Positions 9,395 through 19,284 of a stretch of 47,855 bases of DNA are shown one piece after another; the first letter of the stretch is position 1, and each line of letters starts with the position of its first letter. The notes beneath the pieces were generated by a model, which was given only the letters and a program-made list of their open reading frames with translations, had not been told where the DNA came from and made no database searches. The position numbers and the translations under genes are program-made. This stretch comes from Spirochaetales bacterium (GTDB taxonomy: Bacteria; Spirochaetota; Spirochaetia; Treponematales; Treponemataceae): assembly GCA_003246335.1 (NCBI GenBank), contig QKAR01000095.1:1-47855 (forward strand). Reading direction: 5' to 3'.

Positions 9395-9868
9395 GTGGTC
9401 CTCGAAAACGTTTTTTCGCCCAGTCTCATTAAGACCCAATTAGAGAGTTCGGACAAAGAAGAAGTATTCGAGGAGCTGATAGAGTTATTCGTTGCGGCGC
9501 ATCCGGAAATCTCCCGAGAGAAAATTCTCGCGGCCGTCAAAAGCCGCGAGGACAAGCTTTCGACGGGCATAAAATCCGGGATCGCGCTTCCCCATGCGCA
9601 AACGGACGCCGTTTCCGGCGTTACCGGCGTTATCGGCATAGCCCATGACGGCATCGATTACGACGCGCTGGACGGCAAACCCGTTTATGTCATTTTCCTG
9701 TTACTATCCAACCGAGACGCGTGCTCGCTGCATTTGCGCGCCTTAAAGCGTCTGGCGATGTTGTTGGAAACCCCCGCCTTTTTTAAGGAAATTCTCGAGC
9801 AAAAAGACGCGAATTCCGTTTACGCTACGGTATGTAAATTTGAGGAGATGTTGGCGATTCCCCAATAA
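9395..9868 (+). CDS. ptsN: PTS EIIA-2 / nitrogen-type EIIA protein
   Basis: Stand-alone EIIA domain of the mannitol/fructose/Ntr class (157 aa). It accepts phosphate from HPr on the His of GIALPHAQT (about residue 69). Regulatory EIIA proteins of this kind control transport and transcription rather than sugar uptake. GTG 9395 is used as start, 12 nt after the secG stop, with only a weak GAAGGGA upstream. No EIIB or EIIC gene is nearby, supporting a regulatory role. A second EIIA domain fused to an HTH lies at 33461. It stands just before the V-ATPase operon and may be cotranscribed with it. Confidence 0.88.
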   Translation: MVLENVFSPSLIKTQLESSDKEEVFEELIELFVAAHPEISREKILAAVKSREDKLSTGIKSGIALPHAQTDAVSGVTGVIGIAHDGIDYDALDGKPVYVIFLLLSNRDACSLHLRALKRLAMLLETPAFFKEILEQKDANSVYATVCKFEEMLAIPQ

Positions 9869-9918
9869 GGGATGCGTTTCATTGATCGACCTATAGAGTG
9901 AACCTTTTGGGAGGCAAT

Positions 9919-10227
9919 ATGACGGAACCTGACGTAATTAGCCATCTGATAGACGTCGAGCGTCTTGCGTCGGACCTTTTGACCGAAGCGCAAAAAGAGG
10001 CCGATCGCCGAAAAACCGACGCAAAAGAGTCGGCGGAGCGTCTTTTCCTAGAAGGCTACGGAAAAATCGTCTCAGGGCTTGAGCGGAAATTCTCCGAGGA
10101 TCGAAAGGCTATCGAACTTTCGCGTGATGCGGCTCGGGACGAGTATGCAAAAGCCCTCGCCGCGACTTCTCTTGATCAGCAAAATATTAACGCCTATCTC
10201 GATTCTTATTTTACGGAAGCTAAATGA
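9919..10227 (+). CDS. V-type ATPase peripheral-stalk subunit (G/H-like)
   Basis: First gene of the V-ATPase operon. ATG 9919 follows a strong GGGAGG (9909-9914); a GTG at 9898 in the same frame lacks such a site. The 102-aa product is almost wholly alpha-helical and charged (LLTEAQKEADRRKTDAKESAERL), like the right-handed coiled-coil G/H stalk subunits (AhaH) that pair with subunit E. Sequence conservation in this family is low, so position and coiled-coil character carry the call. Its TGA overlaps the ATG of subunit C. Confidence 0.75.
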   Translation: MTEPDVISHLIDVERLASDLLTEAQKEADRRKTDAKESAERLFLEGYGKIVSGLERKFSEDRKAIELSRDAARDEYAKALAATSLDQQNINAYLDSYFTEAK

Positions 10228-11228
10228 TGGATCGAACGTCCGCGGACGCGTTCGTATTCGCCAAGGCTTCCGGATTATTCTCGAAATTTTTCATAGGAGC
10301 GCGAGCGAGGCGCCTTTTTCAGGCAAAGCGGCTACGCGACATTTGGGCGTTGCTTTTCGAGGGCGAGCCCCCGCTCGTCCCGGAGGGAATGCTGGCGTTG
10401 CTCATCGAGAGAAAATCCTCGGAACGCGCGTTCTCACAGTTTCGTTTATTGCTATCCCGCTACGATCGACCCGATCCGGTTTCACTCGCGCTTTTGCGGA
10501 ACTACGATTATAATAACCTGAAAGCGCTCGGCGCAGCCCTGCAGCGCGGCGACAAGGAAGCGCCGTTTACCGTGGATATCGGCGAATGGTCGGCCCTCCG
10601 CATTGATCGTTGGCCCGATATCGGGGCGATTACGCGCGATGGTCCGCTTTCATGGTATAATCGGGTTCCGGGCGCGGAAGAGTCCCTTGATTGGGAAGTT
10701 CGCCTCGATCACGAGTATTACCAAAACCTGTGGTCAGCCGTGGTTTCCCTCGGAAATCGCGACCGTCTGTCGGTGGAACCGCTCGTCCGGGAAGAAATTA
10801 CACTGCAAAACATTGTATGGGCGATGCGCCTTCGCTCATATTACGGGAAAACGAAAGCCGATATTTTGCCGCTCCTTTTCACCGAGGATTTGGCGCTTTC
10901 AAAACCCGCGTTGGGTATTTGCGAGCTGCCGCTCGATGTTTGGGATCGGTGGGCATCGTGGAAATACTCGTGGTTGCTGAATCCCCATTCCGAAGGGGTT
11001 CCCTGGGCGCTTGACCCGCGATGGGCGCAGTTAGCCGCTGAGCAATATCTCTATCGCGTGGCCCTGCGAAGTTTTCGCCAGCAACCGTTCACGGCGGGGG
11101 TGCTCGTCTCTTTTTTTAAGATTCAGCAGTTGGAACTGCAGATGATACGGGTCGCGACGGAAGGAATTCGCCTTGGCATGAGCGAGGGCGAAATGGCTGA
11201 ATTTATGGGGAGCGGCGGCAATGTTTAA
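10224..11228 (+). CDS. atpC: V-type ATP synthase subunit C
   Basis: 334-aa alpha-helical protein matching the archaeal/bacterial subunit C (yeast d) family, which forms the socket linking the central stalk to the membrane ring. It has repeated helical blocks with Tyr/Asp pairs (LLRNYDYNNLK, LRSYYGKTKADILPLLF) and ends with a helix rich in Arg/Glu. It starts by ATGA-type overlap with the stalk gene and overlaps subunit I by 8 nt, showing translational coupling. The family is divergent; the call rests on length, these motifs and operon place. Confidence 0.85.
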   Translation: MMDRTSADAFVFAKASGLFSKFFIGARARRLFQAKRLRDIWALLFEGEPPLVPEGMLALLIERKSSERAFSQFRLLLSRYDRPDPVSLALLRNYDYNNLKALGAALQRGDKEAPFTVDIGEWSALRIDRWPDIGAITRDGPLSWYNRVPGAEESLDWEVRLDHEYYQNLWSAVVSLGNRDRLSVEPLVREEITLQNIVWAMRLRSYYGKTKADILPLLFTEDLALSKPALGICELPLDVWDRWASWKYSWLLNPHSEGVPWALDPRWAQLAAEQYLYRVALRSFRQQPFTAGVLVSFFKIQQLELQMIRVATEGIRLGMSEGEMAEFMGSGGNV

Positions 11229-13206
11229 AACGAGAAAAATGTGCCTCGTGGAACTGTTGGTGCTTCGCCACGACGCGGATCGAGTCATTGAGTACCTGGG
11301 CAACCACGCGAACTTTCAGCCGCAGGGCTCGTCGTCAGCCCTCGATCTGACGGGACCCAACGAGGATCGCGACGTTCTAGACCGCTTACAGCTCGTTCGC
11401 GGTTACCTCGGGCTCGAGGACGCCGATTCCTTCACTCCCGATATCGGTTTGCCCTCGGTTCAGGACGCGGAAGCCGCCCTCGCGCTCATCGGCGAGGTGG
11501 AGTCGTTGCGCTCTCGAGAGCAGGACGCGCGCGCGACCCTTTCTCGACTTCAGTCGGCTTTAGAGGAGGCGCGCGCCTTCGCGAAGCTGAAGGTTCCGTT
11601 CTCGGAACTCGACCATCTCGCGTTTTTCTCGTTCCGCATCGGACGGATAGACCCGGCCGCGTTCGACGATTTGGCAACCGCCGTGGGCGACCGCGCCGTT
11701 CTCGTTCCGCTCGACGAAGGCCGCGCGCGCGTATTGGCGGCGTCGTCGAAAAAGGGCCGCTTCGCCCTCGATACCGAACTCAAGCGCTTTTCGTTCGTTC
11801 CCATCGAGGTTCCGAAAGATTTTACCGGCGTGCCCGACGAGCTCATCGCGGGGCTCGAGCGCCAAGTCGCGGAATCGGCATCCGAGGTCGAGCGCGTCGC
11901 CGCCGAGCGGGCTTCCATCGCCTCGTCGCGCGCGGCGGAGGTTCGCCGCCTCACGCAGGAATATTCGCTCGCGTCGCAGGTGCGCGCCATTCGCTCGGGC
12001 CTCGAGTCGACGCAGTCGGTATATCGTTTGACCGGATGGGTCGCCGCTGACGCGCGCGCGTCGCTCATGAAAGATTTGGACGATTTGACCGAGGCCCGCG
12101 TCGCGATGCGGATTTTCGACCCCGGCGAGGTACCGTCGGTCATTTCGGGTGCGGAAAAAGTCCCCGTGCAATACCGGCACGGCCCGGTGACGAGAAGCTT
12201 CGAGCGGATGATTTTCAGCTATGGCGCGCCGCTTTACGGAACGATCGACCCCACGCCGGTCGTCGCGTTTTTCTTTACCGTGCTTTTCGGGATCATGTTC
12301 GGCGACGTGGGGCAGGGACTCGTTTTTTTCGCGCTCGGAATTTCGCTCGTGCGCGGTTGGATTAGGCCGCTCGCGAAGTGGCGGCATTTCGGCCCGCTTT
12401 TCGCGGCGATAGGGCTTTCGAGCATGGTCATGGGATTCGTGACCGGCGAGTTTTTCGCGAACGGCACCGTGCTCGCCCCGGTGAGCCGCTGGATAACCGG
12501 TCTTTTCGGCGAGCCGCGGGAGCGGGTGCTCGAGCTCATGCCCTCGCGCGACGCCCTGGATAAGCTCCTGTATTTTTTCTGCTTCACGCTCGCCATCGGC
12601 TTCATCATCAACTCGATGGGCCTCGTCATCAATATCGTCAACCAGTTCTCGCTCGGTCGCCCCGCGCGGGCGGTGTTCAGCAAGAACGGCATTTGCGGCG
12701 CCGCTTTTTTTTGGTATGCCGTGTTCATGGCCCTGCGCATCGCGCTCGGCGGCGCCCCGTTCGGTTGGTACGACGCGGTAGCGCTCGCGACCCCCGCCGT
12801 CGTTCTTTTCTTCGCCTCGCCTTTGACGCGCCTCGTCGAGGGCGAGCGCCCCGTGCTCGAAAATGGCGCGTTCGCCGCGGTGATCGAGGGTTTCGTCGAG
12901 GTGCTCGAGGTCGTCTCGACGTATATCTCGAATTCGGTGAGTTTTCTCCGCGTCGGCGCGTTCGCGCTTTCGCACGCGGTGCTCAGCTATATCGTTTTTA
13001 CCATGTCTGATCTTGTCGGCGGCGCGTTATCCGCCGGCGGTCTCGCCATCGGCGTTTTCGGAAACGCGGTAATCATCGTGCTCGAAGGACTCATCGTCGC
13101 GATTCAGGTCGTTCGTCTGCAGTATTACGAATTTTTCTCGAAGTTCTTCACGGAAACTGGGAAGGAGTTCACGCCCTTCCGCTTCACATATCGGAAAATG
13201 TCATGA
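11221..13206 (+). CDS. atpI: V-type ATP synthase subunit I (a-like)
   Basis: 661-aa membrane subunit that carries the ion half-channels and the stator attachment. The cytoplasmic N-terminal half (about 1-330) contains long coiled-coil helices. The C-terminal half has about seven or eight TM segments, starting near YGTIDPTPVVAFFFTVLFG and GIMFGDVGQGLVFF. The family's essential Arg sits in SVSFLRVGAFALSHAVL, and the protein ends LQYYEFFSKFF...FTPFR as expected. Together with the proteolipid K it forms the Vo motor. Confidence 0.95.
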   Translation: MFKTRKMCLVELLVLRHDADRVIEYLGNHANFQPQGSSSALDLTGPNEDRDVLDRLQLVRGYLGLEDADSFTPDIGLPSVQDAEAALALIGEVESLRSREQDARATLSRLQSALEEARAFAKLKVPFSELDHLAFFSFRIGRIDPAAFDDLATAVGDRAVLVPLDEGRARVLAASSKKGRFALDTELKRFSFVPIEVPKDFTGVPDELIAGLERQVAESASEVERVAAERASIASSRAAEVRRLTQEYSLASQVRAIRSGLESTQSVYRLTGWVAADARASLMKDLDDLTEARVAMRIFDPGEVPSVISGAEKVPVQYRHGPVTRSFERMIFSYGAPLYGTIDPTPVVAFFFTVLFGIMFGDVGQGLVFFALGISLVRGWIRPLAKWRHFGPLFAAIGLSSMVMGFVTGEFFANGTVLAPVSRWITGLFGEPRERVLELMPSRDALDKLLYFFCFTLAIGFIINSMGLVINIVNQFSLGRPARAVFSKNGICGAAFFWYAVFMALRIALGGAPFGWYDAVALATPAVVLFFASPLTRLVEGERPVLENGAFAAVIEGFVEVLEVVSTYISNSVSFLRVGAFALSHAVLSYIVFTMSDLVGGALSAGGLAIGVFGNAVIIVLEGLIVAIQVVRLQYYEFFSKFFTETGKEFTPFRFTYRKMS

Positions 13207-13220
13207 TAAGGAGCACCAAC

Positions 13221-13523
13221 ATGAAACGCAAAAGCATCGTATCGGCAGTAGCACTTCTTACGGGAACCGCATCGGGACTTTTCGCCCAGTCGGCTCCCGC
13301 GGCGGCAACGGCGACCTCGGGCGTTAAGTATATCGCGGCGGCCATCGCCGTCGGCGTCGCTTGTCTCGCCGGCGGGATCGCGGTCGGTCGCATCGGCGCG
13401 GCGGCGATGGGAGCCATGAGCGAAAACGCGGAATTGTCCGGAAAGGCCCTGCCGTTCGTCGGTCTTGCCGAGGGTATTTGCCTGTGGGGATTCCTGGTCG
13501 CCCTGCTTATCATCCTTTTATAA
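13221..13523 (+). CDS. atpK: V-type ATP synthase subunit K (proteolipid), single-hairpin type
   Basis: The 100-aa rotor proteolipid starts at ATG 13221, 7 nt after AAGGAG (13208-13213); an upstream in-frame ATG at 13203 lacks a site. It has an N-terminal signal-like segment (1-22, ending LFAQSAPA), then TM helix 1 (about 37-63) and TM helix 2 (about 76-100) with the ion-binding Glu84 in GLAEGICLWGF. This two-helix, signal-bearing layout resembles the Thermus V-ATPase proteolipid rather than the four-helix 16-kDa type. In helix 1 the motif GIAVGRIGAA has Val/Gly where some homologues have Gln; the coupling ion cannot be settled from this. Confidence 0.9.
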   Translation: MKRKSIVSAVALLTGTASGLFAQSAPAAATATSGVKYIAAAIAVGVACLAGGIAVGRIGAAAMGAMSENAELSGKALPFVGLAEGICLWGFLVALLIILL

Positions 13524-13546
13524 TCGCGAAGAGGTTTTTTACAACC

Positions 13547-13888
13547 GTGGAATATTGCGTCATTGGCGAGCGCGAGATCGTGCTCGGCTTCGCCTTCGTG
13601 GGAATCCCCGGCATGGTCGTTCGAACCCCGGAAGAGGCTCTCGACGCCTTTCGTCGCGCCACCGGGCAGGGAAACGCGCTCGCCGGGAGCGCGCCTTCCG
13701 GCGAAGAACGAGCCCGCGTGTTGATACTCACGGAAGAAGTCGCGACCATGCTCGAAAGCGAGGTGCGCGACTGGCAAATGGGAACAGAGTACCCGCTCAT
13801 CGTCGATATTCCCGGATTGCAGGGGCATGTGCCGGGGAGAAAATCCCTGACCGACTCGATTCGGGAAGCGATCGGAATACACGTATAA
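13547..13888 (+). CDS. atpF: V-type ATP synthase subunit F
   Basis: 113-aa central-stalk subunit that binds subunit D. It begins at GTG 13547 with EYCVIGEREIVLGFAFVGI, the typical subunit F opening, and has the Rossmann-like pattern ARVLILTEEVATML in the middle and PLIVDIPG near the end. GAAGAGG at 13528-13534 is the best ribosome site, 12 nt away, so translation may also rely on reinitiation from the proteolipid gene 23 nt upstream. The frame extends upstream through the K gene but that is shadow sequence. Confidence 0.88.
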   Translation: MEYCVIGEREIVLGFAFVGIPGMVVRTPEEALDAFRRATGQGNALAGSAPSGEERARVLILTEEVATMLESEVRDWQMGTEYPLIVDIPGLQGHVPGRKSLTDSIREAIGIHV

Positions 13889-13900
13889 GGTGTCCTAGGT

Positions 13901-14527
13901 ATGGAAGAACTGCGCTCTACGGAGATACTCGACCGAGAAATACAAGACGACGCCCGCCGCAAGGCCGATAAGGCCATTAAAGCCGGCGAGCTTGAGGCGA
14001 ATCGCATTTTGGAAGAAGTTGGGCCGCGGTTGCAAAAAGCCGAGGAAGAAAAAACGGCGGAGTTTTACGCGCGTTTACGAGCCTTTCAGCGAGACGTTGA
14101 CGCGTCTCGCCCGCTTGAGAGGGAACGGACGCGCATTTCGTTCGTCGATTCCTCCGTGCAAAAATCGGTTGACGCTTGGTTCGATTCGCGCCCCGCGGGG
14201 AAGCGGCTCTCCCTGTACGTGGACCGCCTCGCGAAAGCCCGTTCCGTGTTCGCTTCCGCGCCGCTCGAGGTTCGCGCGGCAGGTTTTTCGGCGTCCGAAG
14301 TTACGGCGGCCGTAACCGCCGTCCTCGGCGGCTCGAAAGGGTTTTCCGTGAAAATCGTCGATTCCGCCGCGGCCGTCCAGTTGGGCTTTACCGAGGGTCT
14401 CCTCGCGACGGCCCAAGACGGCTCCGTGACGTGTCGCGCGACGCGTGAGGAGCTTCGGTCCGAGGTTCTTCTTGAGCGACGGCAAGAGCTTGCCGAGGCC
14501 CTGTTGGGCGGGAGGTTGCCCGAATGA
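13901..14527 (+). CDS. atpE: V-type ATP synthase subunit E
   Basis: 208-aa peripheral-stalk subunit. The N-terminal third (about 1-75) is a charged coiled coil ([20 protein letters not shown]), and the rest is a globular alpha/beta head that contacts subunit B. It is preceded by AAGGTG 12 nt upstream of ATG 13901. Its end overlaps the start of subunit A by 4 nt (ATGA). It pairs with the G/H-like subunit at the operon start. Confidence 0.85.
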   Translation: MEELRSTEILDREIQDDARRKADKAIKAGELEANRILEEVGPRLQKAEEEKTAEFYARLRAFQRDVDASRPLERERTRISFVDSSVQKSVDAWFDSRPAGKRLSLYVDRLAKARSVFASAPLEVRAAGFSASEVTAAVTAVLGGSKGFSVKIVDSAAAVQLGFTEGLLATAQDGSVTCRATREELRSEVLLERRQELAEALLGGRLPE

Positions 14528-16311
14528 GCGCGCCTGATTCGATAGAGGGAAAAATCGTTCGCATTTCGGGCCCGATCGTCTTCGCTGACGGACTAGGCGC
14601 GTGCGGCTTGTACGACGTCGTCGACGTCGGGAACGCGAAGCTCATCGGCGAGATAATCCGGTTAAAAAACGGACGAGCCACTATTCAGGTCTACGAGGAC
14701 GATACCGGCATGCGCGTCGGCGAGCCCGTCGTCTGCCATCGCCGCCCCCTTTCCGTCCGCTTAGGTCCCGGTCTCGTCGGCACGATTTACGACGGCATTC
14801 AGCGCCCACTCGCGACGATGTACGCGGATTCGGGCGCGTTCCTCGCCCCGGGCGAGCGAAGCGTGCCGCTCGACGTGGCGAAAAAATGGCGTTTTGAGCC
14901 TGCGCCGGGCGTCGGTGAGGGCAGCGCGATTTTCGGGGGCTTCATTCTTGGAACCGTTCAAGAGACGCAATCCATCGTCCACCAGGTCATGGTTTCCCCC
15001 AGCGTCCGCGGGCGAACGCTCGCTTGGTTCGCCGGAGCCGGAGACTATACCGTCGATGAGCCGATAGCCCGGACGGAGCTTAACGAGGAAATTTATCTCG
15101 CCCATTATTGGCCGGTGCGGAAAGCGCGTCCTTTCGCCGAAAAACTTTCCGTCTCGGAGCCGCTCGTCACTGGCCAGCGCGTCATCGACGTTTTTTTCCC
15201 GCTTTCGAAGGGCGGCACTGCGGCCATTCCCGGGGGCTTCGGCACGGGTAAGACGATGACCCAGCACGCGGTCGCCAAGTGGTGCGACGCCGACCTCATC
15301 GTGTACATCGGCTGCGGCGAGCGCGGGAACGAGATGACCGACGTGCTGACCGAATTCCCCGAGCTCATCGATCCCCGAAGCGGGCGATCCCTGATGGAGC
15401 GGACGATATTGATCGCGAATACATCGAACATGCCCGTCGCCGCGCGCGAGGTGTCCCTCTATTCCGGCATCACGCTCGCCGAGTATTACCGAGACATGGG
15501 CATGGACGTCGCGATCATGGCGGACTCCACGAGCCGCTGGGCCGAGGCCCTGCGCGAGCTTTCCGGACGCATGGAGGAAATGCCCGCGGAAGAGGGCTTC
15601 CCGGCGTACCTACCGACTCGTCTCGCCGAATTTTACGAGCGCGCGGGTCGGGTGAAAACGCTATCGCGGGAGACGGGTTCCGTCTCCGTTATCGGCGCGG
15701 TATCGCCGCCCGGCGGAGATTTTTCCGAACCGGTTACCCAGCACACGAAACGGTTCATCCGCTGTTTCTGGGCGCTGGACCGCGACCTCGCGAACGCGCG
15801 CCACTACCCGGCCATCGGCTGGATAGAGTCGTACTCGGAGTATTCCGAGGAGCTGAAGCCTTGGTGGGATCGCCTCGATCCCCGTTGGGCGCGCGTGCGC
15901 ACGCAGGCCCTCGAGCTTTTGAAACGCGAACAGCGACTGCAGCAGATCGTCCGCCTTATCGGGCCCGACGCCCTCCCGGACACCGAGCGCGTCATTCTCG
16001 TGGTCGCGGAAATGATAAAGAACGGTTTCCTGCAGCAAAGCGCTTTCGACGACGTCGACCGCTATTCGGTGCCGGCGAAACAGATAACGCTCCTTCTCGT
16101 GATTATGGAATATTACGAGCGCGCGCTCGCGATCGTGAAGAACGGGGCGCCGCTCTCTAAATTGGTGAATCTTCCGAGCAGGGAAGAGGTCGTTCGCGCG
16201 AAGACGACGTTCCCGAACGAGGACGCCGCCGGGCTCGCGGCGCTGCAAAGCCGGATGAACGCGGAGCTTGACGAGCTCGATCGAACCTACAGAAAGGCGG
16301 TGGGCGCATGA
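14524..16311 (+). CDS. atpA: V-type ATP synthase catalytic subunit A
   Basis: 595-aa catalytic subunit. Walker A is GGFGTGKTM (about 237-245); the catalytic-Glu region is GCGERGNEM (about 264-272); the Walker B region is [15 protein letters not shown] (about 327-341). The V/A-type non-homologous region between the N-terminal beta barrel and the P-loop is present, which separates it from F-type beta. [11 protein letters not shown], diagnostic for A subunits, is also visible. Its start overlaps subunit E and its end overlaps subunit B, both by 4 nt. Confidence 0.98.
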   Translation: MSAPDSIEGKIVRISGPIVFADGLGACGLYDVVDVGNAKLIGEIIRLKNGRATIQVYEDDTGMRVGEPVVCHRRPLSVRLGPGLVGTIYDGIQRPLATMYADSGAFLAPGERSVPLDVAKKWRFEPAPGVGEGSAIFGGFILGTVQETQSIVHQVMVSPSVRGRTLAWFAGAGDYTVDEPIARTELNEEIYLAHYWPVRKARPFAEKLSVSEPLVTGQRVIDVFFPLSKGGTAAIPGGFGTGKTMTQHAVAKWCDADLIVYIGCGERGNEMTDVLTEFPELIDPRSGRSLMERTILIANTSNMPVAAREVSLYSGITLAEYYRDMGMDVAIMADSTSRWAEALRELSGRMEEMPAEEGFPAYLPTRLAEFYERAGRVKTLSRETGSVSVIGAVSPPGGDFSEPVTQHTKRFIRCFWALDRDLANARHYPAIGWIESYSEYSEELKPWWDRLDPRWARVRTQALELLKREQRLQQIVRLIGPDALPDTERVILVVAEMIKNGFLQQSAFDDVDRYSVPAKQITLLLVIMEYYERALAIVKNGAPLSKLVNLPSREEVVRAKTTFPNEDAAGLAALQSRMNAELDELDRTYRKAVGA

Positions 16312-17729
16312 GGGGAATAGAATATCGCGGGGTCGCGGCGGTTGACGGCCCCATCGTGGTCGCTCGTCGCCGCGAGAACTCGTTTTACGGGGAGACCGTG
16401 CTGGTCCGCGACCGCTTCGGCGCGCCGAGGACGGGCCGCATCGTCGACGTGTCCGACGATGCGTGCGTCATACAAATTTTTGGTTCGACGACCGGGCTTT
16501 CCCTCGACGAGGCGTCGGTCGAATACCTTGAGCGGCCGATGGAGCTTCGCGTTTCGGACGGCTTATTGGGTCGAATCTTCAATGGCTTGGGTAAACCGAT
16601 CGACGGTTACCCCGAACTTTATTCTTCGAAGCTCGTGAACGTAAACGGATATCCGATCAACCCGTACGCCCGCGTATATCCGCGCGACTTCATCCAAACC
16701 GGCATTTCCGCCATCGACGGCATGAATACCCTCATTCGCGGCCAAAAACTCCCGGTCTTCTCGGGGAACGGGCTTCCCCATAACCGGCTTACCGCGCAGA
16801 TCATCCGTCAGGCGAAAATTCTTTCCGCGGACGAGGAGTTCGTGATGGTGTTCGCGGGCATGGGCATCAAGTACGACGTCGCGCGCTTTTTCATCGAGAC
16901 GTTCGAGCGCTCAGGAGTCCTTTCCCGCGTCGTCATGTTTCTCTCGCTCGCGGACGCCCCGTCGATCGAGCGCATCATAACGCCGAGGTGCGCGCTGACC
17001 GCCGCGGAATACCTCGCCTACGAGCGGAATAAGCATGTGCTCGTGGTCATGACCGACATGACGAACTATTGCGAGGCCCTGCGGGAAATCTCGACGACCC
17101 GCGGCGAGGTCCCGGGCCGCAAGGGTTATCCCGGTTACCTCTATTCCGATCTTGCCGAGCTCTACGAGCGCGCCGGAAAGATCAAGGGCTCAACCGGTTC
17201 GATCACGCAAATTCCCATCCTGACGATGCCGAACGACGACATCAGCCATCCCATACCCGACCTCACCGGTTACATAACCGAGGGGCAAATAGTCCTCGAC
17301 CGGGAACTTTCGCAGCGCGGCGTATATCCGCCGGTCGCGGGACTCCCCAGCCTATCCCGTCTCATGAAGGACGGCATCGGCGAGGGCATGACGCGGGACG
17401 ATCACAAAGACGTTTCGAGTCAATTGTTCGCCGCGTATTCCAAAGTGAAGGGAATCAGGAACCTCGCGGCCATCATTGGCGAGGAAGAGCTTTCTGAGGT
17501 TGACCGGCTCTACCTTAAATTCGGCGAGCTATTCGAGTCGAAGTTCCTCACGCAGGGCGAGGACGAAAACCGCTCGATAGCGGACACGCTCGACCTCGGT
17601 TGGGCGCTGCTTTCCATTTTGCCGAGGAACGAACTGTATCGGCTTAAGCCTGAATTAATCGAGAAATACCTCGCGGCGGCGGTCGCGAAGACCGGAATCG
17701 GCTCAGCCGAGGCGGCGGAGGCTCACTGA
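16308..17729 (+). CDS. atpB: V-type ATP synthase subunit B
   Basis: 473-aa non-catalytic partner of subunit A. It has the family's [12 protein letters not shown] in place of a P-loop, [30 protein letters not shown] and [19 protein letters not shown]. The conserved Arg that completes the A-subunit active site is expected near the segment [12 protein letters not shown]. Length and motifs are fully typical. Subunit D follows 2 nt after the stop. Confidence 0.98.
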   Translation: MRGIEYRGVAAVDGPIVVARRRENSFYGETVLVRDRFGAPRTGRIVDVSDDACVIQIFGSTTGLSLDEASVEYLERPMELRVSDGLLGRIFNGLGKPIDGYPELYSSKLVNVNGYPINPYARVYPRDFIQTGISAIDGMNTLIRGQKLPVFSGNGLPHNRLTAQIIRQAKILSADEEFVMVFAGMGIKYDVARFFIETFERSGVLSRVVMFLSLADAPSIERIITPRCALTAAEYLAYERNKHVLVVMTDMTNYCEALREISTTRGEVPGRKGYPGYLYSDLAELYERAGKIKGSTGSITQIPILTMPNDDISHPIPDLTGYITEGQIVLDRELSQRGVYPPVAGLPSLSRLMKDGIGEGMTRDDHKDVSSQLFAAYSKVKGIRNLAAIIGEEELSEVDRLYLKFGELFESKFLTQGEDENRSIADTLDLGWALLSILPRNELYRLKPELIEKYLAAAVAKTGIGSAEAAEAH

Positions 17730-17731
17730 CG

Positions 17732-18361
17732 ATGGCTCGCCTTCCGGTCGCCCCGACGAAGTCCAACCTTCTCGCCGTCAAGGAACAGCTCGCGATCGCG
17801 CGCGACGGTTACGACTTATTGGAGCAAAAGCGCGAGATCCTCGTCATGGAACTCATGCAGATGGTGGAGCGGGTAAAGCTCCTCGAGGCCGATATCGACA
17901 AGGCCGTCTCGCGTGCCTATCCGTCGCTCAGGCGCATGCTCATGGCGGTCGGACGCGACCGCGCGGAATCGGTCGCCGATACCGTCTCGTATTCCTACAG
18001 CCTCGCCGAAAAGCGCGTGACGCTCGCGGGCATGAGCTTTTCGACCCTGTCGGTCACTTTGCCGAAACGGCGGCTCGCGTATTCTTACCTTAACTCTTAC
18101 GCGGATTGCGACCGCGTCATGATAGATTTTTTCGAGCTCGTGCGATTGCTGACCGACATGGCCTCGATCAGGACCATCGTCTGGCGCCTCGCGCGCGAGG
18201 TTAAAAAAACTCAGCGGAGGGTAAATGCCCTCGATAAGCAGGTCATACCCCAGACGGGAGAGACGAAGTCATACATTGAGGGCGTCCTCGAGGAGCGCGA
18301 ACGGGAAAACGTTTTCGTGCTGAAGGCGCTTAAATCGAGAAACGGAGGCGCGGCGATATGA
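17732..18361 (+). CDS. atpD: V-type ATP synthase subunit D
   Basis: 209-aa central rotor shaft. The typical N-terminal coil KSNLLAVKEQLAIARDGYDLLEQKREIL and the C-terminal helix KKTQRRVNALDKQVIPQT are both present, matching subunit D of archaea and bacteria. It starts 2 nt after subunit B and ends in a 4-nt overlap with the Usp-like gene, which places that gene firmly inside the same transcript. Confidence 0.96.
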   Translation: MARLPVAPTKSNLLAVKEQLAIARDGYDLLEQKREILVMELMQMVERVKLLEADIDKAVSRAYPSLRRMLMAVGRDRAESVADTVSYSYSLAEKRVTLAGMSFSTLSVTLPKRRLAYSYLNSYADCDRVMIDFFELVRLLTDMASIRTIVWRLAREVKKTQRRVNALDKQVIPQTGETKSYIEGVLEERERENVFVLKALKSRNGGAAI

Positions 18362-18846
18362 TACCACCCCTTTTCCAAAACGTTCTCGTGTTGGTCAACG
18401 GGACGGAAGCGTCGATTAATGCGGTTCGCTACGCGGTTCTTATGTCGAAATTGTATAAGAGCCGCGTCTTCGCGGTGTTCGTCGTCGATACAGCGACGAT
18501 AAAGCAGCTTTCCATCAATCGAATTTTCATCGAGGAGGAGAGTCGCGAGTACGAGGCGAGCCTCGCGGAAAACGGCGCGCGCTATCTTGCCTATGTCGAG
18601 AAAATCGGTAAAGATAAGGGCGTACACATTCAGACGGACCTTCGCCGTGGAGCCATCTGGTCGGAGGTCATCGCCTGCGCGAACGAGAACGACATCGACC
18701 TAATCCTGATCGGTTCGCAGGAACTCCCCCTTCACGAGCAAAAGGACGCGATTTCCTCGACGTTTAAGTCCGTTTTAATCCATTCGCGCTGCTCGGTTCT
18801 CGTCGTGAAGGAACCTGACGTCGAGCAGCTGTATAAACTGATTTAG
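18358..18846 (+). CDS. Universal stress protein (UspA family), ATP motif degenerate
   Basis: 162-aa alpha/beta protein. It opens FQNVLVLVNGTEASINAVRYA and ends IHSRCSVLVVK, the two ends of the Usp fold. The usual nucleotide loop G-x2-G-x9-G-(S/T) reads GSQELPLHEQKDAISST: the first Gly remains, but the second and third are lost, so ATP binding is doubtful and the UspA (non-ATP) subtype is likely. It overlaps atpD by 4 nt. A Usp gene translationally coupled to the V-ATPase suggests a role tied to energy status. Confidence 0.88.
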   Translation: MIPPLFQNVLVLVNGTEASINAVRYAVLMSKLYKSRVFAVFVVDTATIKQLSINRIFIEEESREYEASLAENGARYLAYVEKIGKDKGVHIQTDLRRGAIWSEVIACANENDIDLILIGSQELPLHEQKDAISSTFKSVLIHSRCSVLVVKEPDVEQLYKLI

Positions 18847-18860
18847 GAGATTTTTTAGTT

Positions 18861-19271
18861 ATGCGCGTCGCTCTTATCTCGTTTTGCCCCCGCAAGGACG
18901 AAAAGTCCCGGTCCGCCGTTAAATCGCTTGAGGCAGCCGCTTCGTCTCGCGGAAATCAGGTTGACGTCATCGACGGCAACGAGGACCTCGTGAACACCCG
19001 GCTGACGATGTACGATTACATCGCCTGCGTCATTCGTCCCGCCGGGATCATCGGCGGAAAAATATCCCCCCGCGTCTCGGAATTTCTCGCGTCGTCGGGA
19101 ACCGTCTCCGGCAAAAAGGGCTGCGCCCTCGTCCTGAAAGGCGGCTTCTCCTCCGAGCGCGTATGCCGCTCGCTCATGCGCGCGATGGAGGCCGAGGGCG
19201 TTAAGCTCGATTATTTCGATGTCGTCAAAGACGCCGACCACGCGCGGTACGTCGGAAAGAAAATCGGCTAA
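18861..19271 (+). CDS. Small flavodoxin-fold-like protein of unknown function
   Basis: 136 aa, starting 10 nt after AGGAG. The order of elements (MRVALISF strand, a helix of about 20 residues, QVDVIDG, YDYIACVIRPAG, GKISPRVSEFL, GKKGCALVLKGG, KLDYFDVV) follows a flavodoxin-like alpha/beta fold. The phosphate-binding loop expected after strand 1 (TxTGxT-like) is replaced by CPRKDEKSRS, so FMN binding is not supported. It lies 14 nt after the Usp gene and 13 nt before the J-protein gene, in the same operon. I do not recognise a specific family. Confidence 0.7.
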   Translation: MRVALISFCPRKDEKSRSAVKSLEAAASSRGNQVDVIDGNEDLVNTRLTMYDYIACVIRPAGIIGGKISPRVSEFLASSGTVSGKKGCALVLKGGFSSERVCRSLMRAMEAEGVKLDYFDVVKDADHARYVGKKIG

Positions 19272-19284
19272 GAAGCGAACTCCC

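Noticed and set aside
11560-12975. 471-codon minus frame across atpI
   Set aside because: Arg/Glu-rich shadow of the V-ATPase subunit I gene, with no ribosome site or domain.
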